Positions 6,436 to 12,428 of a stretch of DNA of 12,428 bases are shown one piece after another. How positions within the stretch are numbered: the stretch's first letter is position 1; each line of letters begins with the position of its first letter. This DNA is from CAYWEP01 sp964457405. GTDB taxonomy: Bacteria; Patescibacteriota; Microgenomatia; Levybacterales; UBA12049. Location of the stretch: contig CAYWEP010000031.1 of assembly GCA_964457405.1 (NCBI GenBank), forward strand, positions 1 through 12,428. The letters are read 5' to 3'. The notes below the pieces were generated by a model, which was given only the letters and a program-made list of their open reading frames with translations, was not told the DNA's origin and made no database searches. Both the position numbers and the translations under genes were made by a program.

Positions 6436-6696
6436 TCCATCTTATACACTTTGAGCATTTTAAATCTAAAAACTTTCACTGCCTAACAGTATCGTTGACT
6501 AGACTACGATACGCGCACCTGGAAGGCTATAGCCCTGAGACTCTCGAAGGATGGCTTAGCTTGACACCTAGGAAAAAGTTCCTTTAGTAGAAACCATAAA
6601 ACCAACACCGGGTGTTGAATAGCTTCACACCTGAGGGAAATAAATCATCACATTTTTCTCTCGAGCTTAATTTGTGATATCCTTCTCATCACTCGC
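6436..6696 (+). other. Gene-free stretch with several hairpins; possible structured RNA, unidentified
   Basis: I see no convincing coding frame here. Structural signals are: GTATCGT (6489-6495) pairing perfectly with ACGATAC (6506-6512) around a 10-nt loop; GCTATAGCC (6527-6535) pairing with GGCTTAGC (6554-6561) with one bulged base; AGGAA/TTCCT around AAAG (about 6570-6583); and CAACAC/GTGTTG around CGG (6603-6617). TAGCTT-n-ACACCT occurs twice (6557-6569 and 6620-6632), each copy followed by a GGAAA-like tract. I found no match to conserved cores of tmRNA, RNase P RNA, SRP RNA, 5S rRNA or common riboswitches. The strand is a guess based on the neighbours. Confidence 0.35.
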
Positions 6697-6725
6697 TTGC
6701 TCTTTACCGCCAAATTTCATAGAAT
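6697..6725 (+). promoter_or_regulatory. Candidate promoter for tRNA-Thr and the downstream gene
   Basis: TTGCTC (6697-6702) and TAGAAT (6720-6725) are separated by exactly 17 nt. The -10 element matches the consensus at five of six positions and the -35 element at three of six. Transcription would begin about 14 nt before the tRNA. The nearby near-palindrome CACAATTTGTG (6731-6741) is in the initial transcribed region. Confidence 0.45.
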
Positions 6726-6746
6726 AAATGCACAATTTGTGTTTTT

Positions 6747-6818
6747 GCCGGAGTAACTCAGTGGTAGAGTAGCTCTTTCGTAAAGAGCAAGTCGTGGGTC
6801 CGAATCCCACCTTCGGCT
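6747..6818 (+). tRNA. tRNA-Thr (anticodon CGU, reads ACG)
   Basis: A full cloverleaf of 72 nt is visible. The acceptor GCCGGAG pairs with CTTCGGC (6811-6817; one G-U) and the discriminator is T6818. The D stem is ACTC/GAGT with GG in the loop. The anticodon stem GCTCT/AGAGC carries the loop TTCGTAA, giving anticodon CGT. The variable loop is AAGTC, and the T stem is GTGGG/CCCAC. The 3' CCA is not encoded. The T loop reads TCCGAAT, so the normally invariant T at position 55 is C. The next gene's ATG begins two bases after the discriminator. Confidence 0.95.
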
Positions 6819-6819
6819 C

Positions 6820-7068
6820 ATGGACGACCCAGAACTAGGCAAAATAGAACTTGAAGAAATAAAAGAAACAGAGGAGTCGAAAGAGATAAAAGGGGCAAAG
6901 GAGAAAAAGGAGGAGATGCCGACAGTGTCACGATCAAGATTGCGCAATTCACTAGTAAAACAAAGTAGAAGAAATATCATCCTTGCTGTAGTAGGGATAA
7001 TCGGCATAGTGACTCTCGTTTTTCTCTTTGGTGTTCCGCTACTTATTAATCTGAGTCTTTTTTTTTGA
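6820..7068 (+). CDS. Membrane-anchored Ig-like protein, N-terminal part (frame broken by T9 run)
   Basis: This 82-aa frame is the 5' part of a protein whose remainder lies in the next frame. Residues 1-33 are a very charged Glu/Lys-rich stretch. 'SRSRLRNSLVKQSRR' (about 36-50) is a basic, positive-inside segment, and about 51-80 ('NIILAVVGIIGIVTLVFLFGVPLLINLSLFF') is a transmembrane anchor. The frame ends in TGA directly after nine T residues (7058-7066). With eight Ts it would continue '..SLFFEKSGGTNSQ' into the downstream frame, giving a 271-aa protein. The start is uncertain: ATG 6820 is one base after the tRNA end, while ATG 6916 (Met33) follows an AGGAGG-rich tract and would give the short basic N-terminus I expect for this family. 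The protein probably faces the cell exterior. Confidence 0.7.
   Translation: MDDPELGKIELEEIKETEESKEIKGAKEKKEEMPTVSRSRLRNSLVKQSRRNIILAVVGIIGIVTLVFLFGVPLLINLSLFF
7058..7066 (+). other. T9 homopolymer at a frameshift point
   Basis: The upstream frame closes at TGA 7066-7068, and the downstream frame is open only from 7055, just after a TGA at 7052-7054. The two frames therefore overlap only across this T run, so the shift must occur here. Loss of one T restores one continuous protein. Confidence 0.85.
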
Positions 7069-7138
7069 AAAATCAGGTGGGACCAACTCGCAATCAGACA
7101 ATACCAATGTATATATTGCAACTCCTGTCATAAACCCT

Positions 7139-7636
7139 ATGTCCACAGCAACAAATAGCGCACAAATCAAGGTCTCAGGTTCTGCACCAAAAGACACAAC
7201 AGTCATGCTCTACGTCAACGACATCAAAGAAGAAGAAATACCGGTTGATGAGGATAATAATTTTACATTTGATGAAGTAAAGATCGATGAAGGCGAAAAT
7301 ACCATTAAAACAAAGGCAAAGGATGATAATAAAAATGTCAGCGTTTACTCACCGGTCATAAAGATAACCTACCTTAACAAACCACCGTCTCTGGAAATTA
7401 ACGAACCTACTGATGGAAAATCATTTGAGAAAGACGACAGTCCTATCCAAGTAAAAGGAAAAACCGACCCGAAAGTAAAAGTCACGGTGAATGATTTCTG
7501 GGCAATAGTCGATGGAGCCGGAAATTTCTCCTATACCCTCCCCTTGCAAGGCGGAGAAAATAGAATTAAAGTAGTCGCCACAGATGAGGCGGGAAACAAG
7601 ACTGAAAAAGAGATTAAGGTTTCTTACTCTCAGTAA
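7139..7636 (+). CDS. Ig-like (Big_9/glucodextranase-B type) double-domain protein, C-terminal part
   Basis: This is the extracellular portion of the membrane-anchored protein begun at 6820. The frame is open from 7055, and the ATG at 7139 is internal to the first domain ('VINPMSTATNSAQIKVSG'), so it is probably not a real start. Two tandem beta-sandwich domains are visible. The first runs to about 'SPVIKITYLN'. The second is 'PPSLEINEPTDGKSFEKDDSPIQVKGKTDPKVKVTVNDFWAIVDGAGNFSYTLPLQGGENRIKVVATDEAGNKTEKEIKVSY', a classic bacterial Ig-like repeat with the G-x-T-x-P and 'GENxIKVxAxDxAGN' patterns. Such modules bind carbohydrate or other envelope partners; no enzymatic residues are evident. The stop overlaps the convergent ligase gene by 23 nt. 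The neighbouring glycan genes fit an envelope role, which is inferred. Confidence 0.85.
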   Translation: MSTATNSAQIKVSGSAPKDTTVMLYVNDIKEEEIPVDEDNNFTFDEVKIDEGENTIKTKAKDDNKNVSVYSPVIKITYLNKPPSLEINEPTDGKSFEKDDSPIQVKGKTDPKVKVTVNDFWAIVDGAGNFSYTLPLQGGENRIKVVATDEAGNKTEKEIKVSYSQ

Positions 7637-8807
7637 CTCCCAACAGCACCCACATCCAATACATCAGCATGGGATAAAAAAGCGTATTCAGAAAAAGGCT
7701 GCTCGCCAGAAATCCAGCCAACGTCGCCATAACCATCGCTCGCTCACCAACATCCCCAACCTCCCTAACAACCCTAAATACCCTAATCCAGAGAAATCCA
7801 TACGCGAGAAAGCCGACTACGCCGGTCGTTGCCAATACAAAGAGCCAACTATTATCTGTTCCCGCATCCGCATGGCTTACTTGCCACTTTTCAGACGTTC
7901 TAAAGCCATATCTATTTTGTGCATATCGATATGCATTAAATCCAACGCCAAAAATAGGGTTTTTCTCTATAATCGTAAGCGAAGTCTGTATTGACCGTAT
8001 CCTTTCTTGCGAGGAGGCTGTTCGAAACGGATTTCTCCCTTCCACGCCGACGTTTGAGAAAAGTAGTAAAAAGCAAACAGCAATAAGCAAAAAGAGAAAA
8101 GTCAGTTTTCTGTTTCCTTTCAGGAATAAAAACGTGACGATACCAACTCCAAGCGTGATAAGCGCAGTACGCGAATACGTTAGGATTACCGCTAATAATG
8201 TCAGGAGGCTAAGAAGGCTGAAAATATATGCCGATCGTTTATCTTTTTCTTTAAGCGTATCTGCTATCCGAGATAGTGTGAGAAACAAAAACAAACTGAA
8301 GAATACACCGGCAAAATTTGGATCAAGAAACGTTGAGAACATTCGGTACAAATGGTCATCCCATTGGAGGTAAAAAAGATTACGAAGGTTGTTGTAAAAA
8401 AAATATTGCGCAAATCCAATGATAACCACTGCCCCCCCTGTGCCAATGAATAACTGTAAAGATCTGTGTTTCATTCGTTTATCAAAATCCTGTACTGCAA
8501 AAAAAAGGAGCGCGTATACCAACCATCGTAATCCGTAAAGAAAAGGCACAAAAAAATGCTGCAGCTGAAGCATGCTACTATTCATCAGAAGCGAAATAAA
8601 ACCTATGACAAAAAAAAGGAGAATCGGGAGCAACAGCTCTCCACGAATTCGTTGCTGAGTGAAGAGCTTGTCTATTAACCAACACGCTATGAATAAACCA
8701 ACGGATAGATCAAGAAACGAAACTGCAATGCCATTCGGAAATTGTATTCTTGCAACCTGGCCGAAAGCAAAAGCAGACAGTGTTACGTAAAAAAGAATTC
8801 TTGTCAT
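7614..8807 (-). CDS. O-antigen ligase/polymerase-like membrane protein (Wzy_C family)
   Basis: The 397-aa polytopic membrane protein has roughly ten to twelve hydrophobic helices. Family hallmarks are 'FLDPNFAG' (161-167), 'LTYSRTALITLGVG' (209-222), and a long outer loop with 'NPIFGVGFNAYRYAQ' (283-297) and 'SHADAGTDNSWLFVLATTGVVG' (311-332), containing the conserved Arg and His of O-antigen ligases and polymerases. Proteins of this kind transfer or polymerise undecaprenyl-linked glycans, or glycosylate proteins, at the outer face of the membrane; which substrate applies here cannot be read from sequence. The ATG lies 14 nt after the upstream gene's stop, so it is the last gene of this minus-strand operon. 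The stop region overlaps the convergent gene. A degenerate GTTAGGG-like tract encodes the cytoplasmic 'FRVVREVGDVGERA' loop. Confidence 0.85.
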   Translation of the reverse strand: MTRILFYVTLSAFAFGQVARIQFPNGIAVSFLDLSVGLFIACWLIDKLFTQQRIRGELLLPILLFFVIGFISLLMNSSMLQLQHFFVPFLYGLRWLVYALLFFAVQDFDKRMKHRSLQLFIGTGGAVVIIGFAQYFFYNNLRNLFYLQWDDHLYRMFSTFLDPNFAGVFFSLFLFLTLSRIADTLKEKDKRSAYIFSLLSLLTLLAVILTYSRTALITLGVGIVTFLFLKGNRKLTFLFLLIAVCFLLLFSNVGVEGRNPFRTASSQERIRSIQTSLTIIEKNPIFGVGFNAYRYAQNRYGFRTSEKWQVSHADAGTDNSWLFVLATTGVVGFLAYGFLWIRVFRVVREVGDVGERAMVMATLAGFLASSLFLNTLFYPMLMYWMWVLLGVTESKKP

Positions 8808-8821
8808 GTTCTTTGAATAAT

Positions 8822-10450
8822 TTAATATATCCAGCTTTGTTTGCGAAGCGAATAGAGCTTCACATTTGTCATCGGATTATAATAGACGAGACTCCAATAA
8901 CGAAATCTGTCCGGCAATGCACTGTTTTGTACAGCAATATAATTGAATGCATCTCCTTTTTGTACCCACGAAGAATCAACAAATGGAAAGTCTATGTAAT
9001 AGAAGTTATGGAATCCATAAAGTAAAACCTTATCTTTGCCTGTAATCGTTTTTTTAAAATAACCATCAGTATCATAAAAATCGCCAAAAGAAAAGTTAAG
9101 GTGCTTTGTCAAAAAATCCGCTTTTGTCTCTTTGCCAAGAAGGAAGGGGACATATTTGCTGTTTGCTAAACCTCTATACAGGAGTGATATGAAAAGTATT
9201 GCAATAATAAGTATACTCGCAACAAAAATAGTCAACTTTTTATATTGAAAGCGGGACATATATATTTTTCCCAAAACAAAAGCAAAAACCAGCGAAAAAG
9301 CTGGAAGATACGAAACAATAAATCTACCACCGCCTGTTCGTGGCGTTATGTACCAAAGGATCAAACCAAGAAGAGAGTATATAACCACCATCTTTCGCTT
9401 GGTCTCAAACGCTTTAAAATACAACATAACAAAGGGAATAACTATGATGTACAAAGGTGAAATCGGATCTGCAGCTTTCGTAAATAACATCCAGGTTTCG
9501 CGCAAGAATGTATGTGGCCAAAGTAAATATATATTGAAAGATGCATCGTATACAGAGGTGAAAAATGGGTAGATTGGATTATCAGTATGTATGAATGAAA
9601 ACGCAAACCATGGCAGCGGAATGAGTAAAACAATGAAGCAATAGATAAGTACCGAAGAAGCTGTTGTCTTTACCGATTCTTTATTTTTCAGAGCATGCCA
9701 AACAATAAGCAGACAAAGAGGAAATAACGATCCGATTGCCAACAGCTTGGTTGTCACCGCAAGTCCCAGCATGATTGCGGATTCAATAAGCCACTTTCTA
9801 TCGTTGTGTAAAACGTATTCTATAATTCCCCACAGAGCGAGAATTTCAAAGAATGTCCGAGCCAAATCAACATACGCAGTTATCGATTCCCAGCCGACAA
9901 CTAAATTTGAGTAAAATATAGCTGCTGCGAGAAGAGAAAAAGTCACCGGTAAGAATAACCGAGCCAGTTTGTAAAGGGCAATGACTGAAAGTATGCCAAA
10001 GGAAAAATGAATAATTTTAGCAAGAGTTTCTCCTTGTAGCGCAAGCGCTGCGGTATAGAGCATTTCAGTGAGCTTTGGCATGTCCGAGTAGTACAAAACT
10101 CCGCCTGGAAAATGCATAATTGTGTGATAGGTAAGATATAACTTCGGAAGTGTTAAATGGTACCACAACGCGTCAAAGCTGTGTTCTGGGCCAAGCGCCC
10201 CGATAAAGTTAATGATCCCCTGCGCGATGAGGAAAAGTAGAAGCAATATGCAAAGAGTATTCCTCTTCGCCTCTTCCCAAACCTCCCTAACCGCCCTTAT
10301 CACCCCAATCGACCGCCTCTGAAGATAGAATGTCGCGGCAGTAAATAAGACCGAAAAAATCAAAATAACTTTTGGATACAAAAGCCCCAACAGCCCTAAT
10401 AAAAATATTCCATAGGAATAAATACCTATCAGTATTGCTATTGCAAACAT
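8822..10450 (-). CDS. GT-C-like polytopic membrane protein (RgtA/B/C/D-type glycosyltransferase-like)
   Basis: The ~542-aa protein has many transmembrane helices and a soluble C-terminal part (about the last 110 residues). After the first helices comes 'GPEHSFDALWYHLTLPKLYL' (92-111 counted from the upstream Met), with acidic residues in the first outer loop where GT-C enzymes carry their catalytic Asp/Glu, then 'FPGGVLYYSDMPKLTEMLYTAAL' and 'WESITAYVDLARTFFEILAL'. GT-C enzymes use polyprenyl-phosphate sugar donors outside the cytoplasm. I chose Met at 10450 because AGGAGG precedes it; an in-frame ATG at 10465 would add five residues (MQRRN) but has no such site. The gene lies between the other glycosyltransferase and the ligase, in one operon. 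The exact sugar and acceptor are unknown. A GTTAGGGAGGTT tract encodes the 'IRAVREVWEEAKR' loop. Confidence 0.8.
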   Translation of the reverse strand: MFAIAILIGIYSYGIFLLGLLGLLYPKVILIFSVLFTAATFYLQRRSIGVIRAVREVWEEAKRNTLCILLLLFLIAQGIINFIGALGPEHSFDALWYHLTLPKLYLTYHTIMHFPGGVLYYSDMPKLTEMLYTAALALQGETLAKIIHFSFGILSVIALYKLARLFLPVTFSLLAAAIFYSNLVVGWESITAYVDLARTFFEILALWGIIEYVLHNDRKWLIESAIMLGLAVTTKLLAIGSLFPLCLLIVWHALKNKESVKTTASSVLIYCFIVLLIPLPWFAFSFIHTDNPIYPFFTSVYDASFNIYLLWPHTFLRETWMLFTKAADPISPLYIIVIPFVMLYFKAFETKRKMVVIYSLLGLILWYITPRTGGGRFIVSYLPAFSLVFAFVLGKIYMSRFQYKKLTIFVASILIIAILFISLLYRGLANSKYVPFLLGKETKADFLTKHLNFSFGDFYDTDGYFKKTITGKDKVLLYGFHNFYYIDFPFVDSSWVQKGDAFNYIAVQNSALPDRFRYWSLVYYNPMTNVKLYSLRKQSWIY

Positions 10451-10551
10451 ATTCCTCCTCTGCATAAAAGCGTCAAAATATAGTTAAGAAAAACAAAAAG
10501 AACAAACAGAATATAAAAGAAGGTAAATACGAGCTCTTTTGTAATTTTCAT
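10438..10551 (-). CDS. Possible 37-aa single-helix membrane protein
   Basis: A small frame fills the gap between the two glycosyltransferase genes. It starts with an ATG that overlaps the upstream gene's TGA as ATGA, a typical coupling arrangement. It encodes 'MKITKELVFTFFYILFVLFV' followed by 'FLNYILTLLCRGGICLQ': a short basic N-terminus, one hydrophobic helix of about 24 residues, and a tail with two Cys. The end overlaps the next gene's start by 13 nt (ATG at 10450). I do not recognise it. It could be a real small membrane protein, a coupling leader, or chance, since the AT-rich strand easily yields Phe/Leu/Val codons. Confidence 0.35.
   Translation of the reverse strand: MKITKELVFTFFYILFVLFVFLNYILTLLCRGGICLQ
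10454..10459 (-). promoter_or_regulatory. AGGAGG ribosome binding site deciding the start at 10450
   Basis: On the minus strand the sequence reads AGAGGAGG-AAT-ATG. The full AGGAGG core lies 3 nt from the ATG, somewhat close, but it is the best Shine-Dalgarno match in the window. It lies downstream of the alternative ATG at 10465. Confidence 0.5.
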
Positions 10552-12080
10552 GATTTTACAATTTGTAGTTTAAGTGTTTTGCCATGACAGGGAGATTTCA
10601 GTCTGTAGATTCCTATTCTATTTGCGCTATATGGATTATATATAGTCTTCTGTTTTACAAAGAATTTCCCAAATCCTGCTAGCTGTTCATCTCTTGTTAC
10701 AAAATATGTGGGATCTTGAACGCGCAGACAATCATATTCATTTATTGAAGGAAAGTCTTGGGCGTCAAGATATGATACGGGCATATTCTTGTACTTATTT
10801 AAATACACACTCATTGCGCTTTCCGGATTACCCGAATTCTCGGCAATTCCAACGATAATTTTCTTTGCCATAGCCTCATTTTTCAAAAAATTAACTGCTT
10901 CTAGCACGCCATAACCGGAAGTAAAATTTTTAACATATTGCATTTCAGGATACATCGTATATTTCTCACCAAAAAGAAAATAGTCGGTTGGAGAAAATAT
11001 TTGAAGCACTGTAAATAGGAATGCTGGAATAAATAAGAGTAAAGAAGTCACAGCTCCCACCACTTTGTTTTTCTTGATAAGCTCCAGAAGAAAAAAAGCC
11101 GCCGGTGGCAGGAGAAGCGGGAAAAACGCAACACTGTATCGCTGTGAGGCAAAACGAGAGACAAAAATTTGCAAGAGCAACCCCAAAACAAACCAAGCAA
11201 TGTATAGTCGTATCTGTTTTGTTTTCGCTTTATATAACATGACAGAGCCACCGATTGCGCTAAGTAAAATAAGTGGAGAAATATAGAAAAACGCTATTAC
11301 AATGTTAGCGGTAAGATTCCTCAACCAAACACTAACCGGGAAACGGAGAAGCTCTGTGAGGGTTAGTGAGTAGCGGCTATTTGCATGAAATGTCCTCCAA
11401 AACTCAGGCTGGATAAGAAGCAAAATATCAACCAAAAGAAATGTAGCAAAAACTATTCCTAATGTCTGAAAGAGTGTTCCTCTCTTCTTTGGATCGCGAA
11501 ACCAATAGTACCCGGTTAATAAAAAAATAATGAAAACAAAAACAAGTGTCGTTGATTTAATGAAAAAACCAATCCCAAGCACCGCTCCCAAAAGTACAGC
11601 ATGCTTTCTTTTATTCGTTTGCAATAAGAGTGAAAACAAATAATATGACCAAATACCAACAGCGGTAATAGCGCTTTCCATAAGCGCTTGTCTATCAAAA
11701 AATGAGAATAGTGGGGTAATAATATAAAGAATGCTTGCGATAAGCGCTATTTTCTCTCCAAACATTTTTTTACTGACAACGTATATTCCTAGCATTGATA
11801 GAAACCCAGTCACGACAGATACCAAACGCCCGGCAAATAGCGGATCACCAAGCAGCGACTGCGCTATGCCAAAAAACCACATGAGGAATGGCTGCTTGGC
11901 ATCATAGAGCGAATAATAGAGATAGCCTGGCTCATGCGTTTCCCTCCATCCCCAGTCAAGATAAATTGCTTCATCGTTAAATATGGGAATAGCGGTAAGA
12001 TGTGCTGTTCGAACAAGAAAATAAAAAATAGTTATCAAAAAGAGCAGGTAATGCTGTTTTAGAAAACGTAATGCTCGCAT
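10548..12080 (-). CDS. GT39/ArnT-like polyprenyl-phosphate-sugar glycosyltransferase
   Basis: The 510-aa GT-C membrane protein has about eleven or twelve helices and a C-terminal soluble domain (roughly 370-510). It carries the first-loop catalytic acidic motif 'IFNDEAIYLDWGW' (33-45, D36/E37), then 'YYSLYDAKQPFLMWFFGI' (55-72), which corresponds to the KPPL-type motif of ArnT/PMT proteins, and 'LFSFFDRQALMESAITAVGIWSYYLF' (124-149) with the conserved acidic/Arg helix. Enzymes of this family move mannose, arabinose or similar sugars from a lipid phosphate onto proteins or glycolipids outside the membrane. It starts 11 nt after the upstream gene's stop and ends with ATGA overlapping the small frame behind it. 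The family call is strong; the substrate is unknown. Confidence 0.87.
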   Translation of the reverse strand: MRALRFLKQHYLLFLITIFYFLVRTAHLTAIPIFNDEAIYLDWGWRETHEPGYLYYSLYDAKQPFLMWFFGIAQSLLGDPLFAGRLVSVVTGFLSMLGIYVVSKKMFGEKIALIASILYIITPLFSFFDRQALMESAITAVGIWSYYLFSLLLQTNKRKHAVLLGAVLGIGFFIKSTTLVFVFIIFLLTGYYWFRDPKKRGTLFQTLGIVFATFLLVDILLLIQPEFWRTFHANSRYSLTLTELLRFPVSVWLRNLTANIVIAFFYISPLILLSAIGGSVMLYKAKTKQIRLYIAWFVLGLLLQIFVSRFASQRYSVAFFPLLLPPAAFFLLELIKKNKVVGAVTSLLLFIPAFLFTVLQIFSPTDYFLFGEKYTMYPEMQYVKNFTSGYGVLEAVNFLKNEAMAKKIIVGIAENSGNPESAMSVYLNKYKNMPVSYLDAQDFPSINEYDCLRVQDPTYFVTRDEQLAGFGKFFVKQKTIYNPYSANRIGIYRLKSPCHGKTLKLQIVKS

Positions 12081-12091
12081 ATGTATCTTAT

Positions 12092-12428
12092 CTAAATTTG
12101 TGGAGCGTGCAAGAAATCCTTTATTTGTCTATATATCTTCTGAAGAAGTGTTTCCTTCTTCAAATCCTCTTTCGAAGTCGGTTTTGTCACTGAACGCATT
12201 ATGATCTCTTCTTGAAATCTCATTCCTGCCTGTTTTTGACCCAAGAATATTATATACGCTTGCGCTTGCGGAATCTGCACTGAAGTATTTTTGTACTCGG
12301 TTAGCAGCTTTTGTAACTTTTTGTCTTCGAGATTGCACACGCTACTACAAGAATATACCAATGTCTTGTTCGGGTATGTATCAGCGCTCAGATCTGCTAC
12401 ATTATCTACTGTCACTTCGTACATGAAT
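12092..12428 (-). CDS. C-terminal part of an unrecognised, probably envelope-associated protein (5' end outside window)
   Basis: The minus-strand frame is open to the window edge, and the Met at 12424 is preceded by an in-frame TTC, so the gene probably begins outside. The visible ~111 residues are soluble: 'YEVTVDNVADLSADTYPNKTLVYSCSSVCNLEDKKLQKLLTEYKNTSVQIPQAQAYIIFLGQKQAGM', then a Lys/Glu-rich helix ending 'LLQKIYRQIKDFLHAPQI'. Two Cys lie in SCSSVC. It is the first visible gene of the minus-strand glycan operon, 11 nt before the GT39 gene. Soluble C-terminal domains of this shape often end GT-C membrane proteins, so it may be the tail of another glycosyltransferase. That is a guess. Confidence 0.55.
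   Translation of the reverse strand, partial: FMYEVTVDNVADLSADTYPNKTLVYSCSSVCNLEDKKLQKLLTEYKNTSVQIPQAQAYIIFLGQKQAGMRFQEEIIMRSVTKPTSKEDLKKETLLQKIYRQIKDFLHAPQI

Noticed and set aside
6496..6540. GACTAGACTA followed by AAGGCTATAGCCC resembles the R and S segments of group I introns.
   Set aside because: The required P7 pairing fails (GACTA against TAGCC has an A-C mismatch), there are no recognisable exons to splice, and the downstream tRNA is intact.
6530..6600. CTGAGA...GAAGG and a later GAAACC reminiscent of a hammerhead ribozyme core.
   Set aside because: The invariant CUGANGA is missing a base and no stem II or cleavage-site arrangement can be drawn.
6436..6746. tmRNA, RNase P RNA, SRP RNA or 5S rRNA in the gene-free stretch.
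   Set aside because: None of their conserved cores is visible on either strand (for example GAGGAAAGTCC, the tmRNA ends, or the SRP GGAA-loop pattern).
9245..9572. Plus-strand open frames opposite the GT-C-like gene (also others opposite atpD, atpC and pyrD).
   Set aside because: They show no recognisable domain, carry composition expected from antisense of a real gene, and lie fully within well-supported coding sequence.

Overview
The window looks like a piece of a streamlined bacterial genome, most likely from the Candidate Phyla Radiation (Patescibacteria, probably a Microgenomates-type lineage). That assignment is inferred. It rests on the tight gene packing with few Shine-Dalgarno sites, the 'SYEENIEKGP' type of dihydroorotate dehydrogenase, the membrane-anchored double Ig-like protein, and the cluster of polytopic GT-C and O-antigen-ligase-type membrane proteins. 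No rRNA or marker tree is available here.

Region 1 (1-3770, + strand) is the 3' part of an F1Fo ATP synthase operon: the end of atpA (its start lies outside the window), then atpG, atpD and atpC. The catalytic motifs that fall inside the window are intact. Both longer spacers in this operon (1817-1858 and 3263-3347) are made of short degenerate tandem words instead of recognisable ribosome binding sites.

Region 2 (3779-6435, + strand) follows the ATP synthase genes with a gap of only 8 nt. It encodes the last three steps of UMP synthesis in the order pyrD-pyrF-pyrE. A TATAAT box overlapping the end of atpC lies 7 nt before the pyrD ATG, which suggests a leaderless promoter. The most striking feature of the window is inside pyrF: an imperfect palindrome of about 68 nt (5343-5410) sits in frame and adds roughly 24 residues to an otherwise normal enzyme. 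It resembles the coding-sequence-invading palindromic elements known from Rickettsia. A second, perfect palindrome (5755-5786) fills the pyrF-pyrE gap, with an alternative pairing partner at the end of pyrF.

Region 3 (6436-6818) has no gene for 311 nt. It contains several good hairpins and an imperfect direct repeat, possibly an unidentified structured RNA. It is followed by a promoter candidate and tRNA-Thr(CGU).

Region 4 (6820-7636, + strand) starts 1 nt after the tRNA. It encodes a membrane-anchored protein with two Ig-like domains whose reading frame is broken exactly at a run of nine T residues. The cause could be a mutation, an assembly error or transcriptional slippage.

Region 5 (7614-12428, - strand) is a convergent operon of envelope polysaccharide or protein-glycosylation genes. 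In the order of transcription it holds the 3' end of an unknown gene, a GT39/ArnT-like glycosyltransferase, a possible 37-aa single-helix protein coupled by ATGA, a second GT-C-like membrane protein, and an O-antigen ligase/polymerase-like protein. The last gene overlaps the end of the Region 4 gene by 23 nt.
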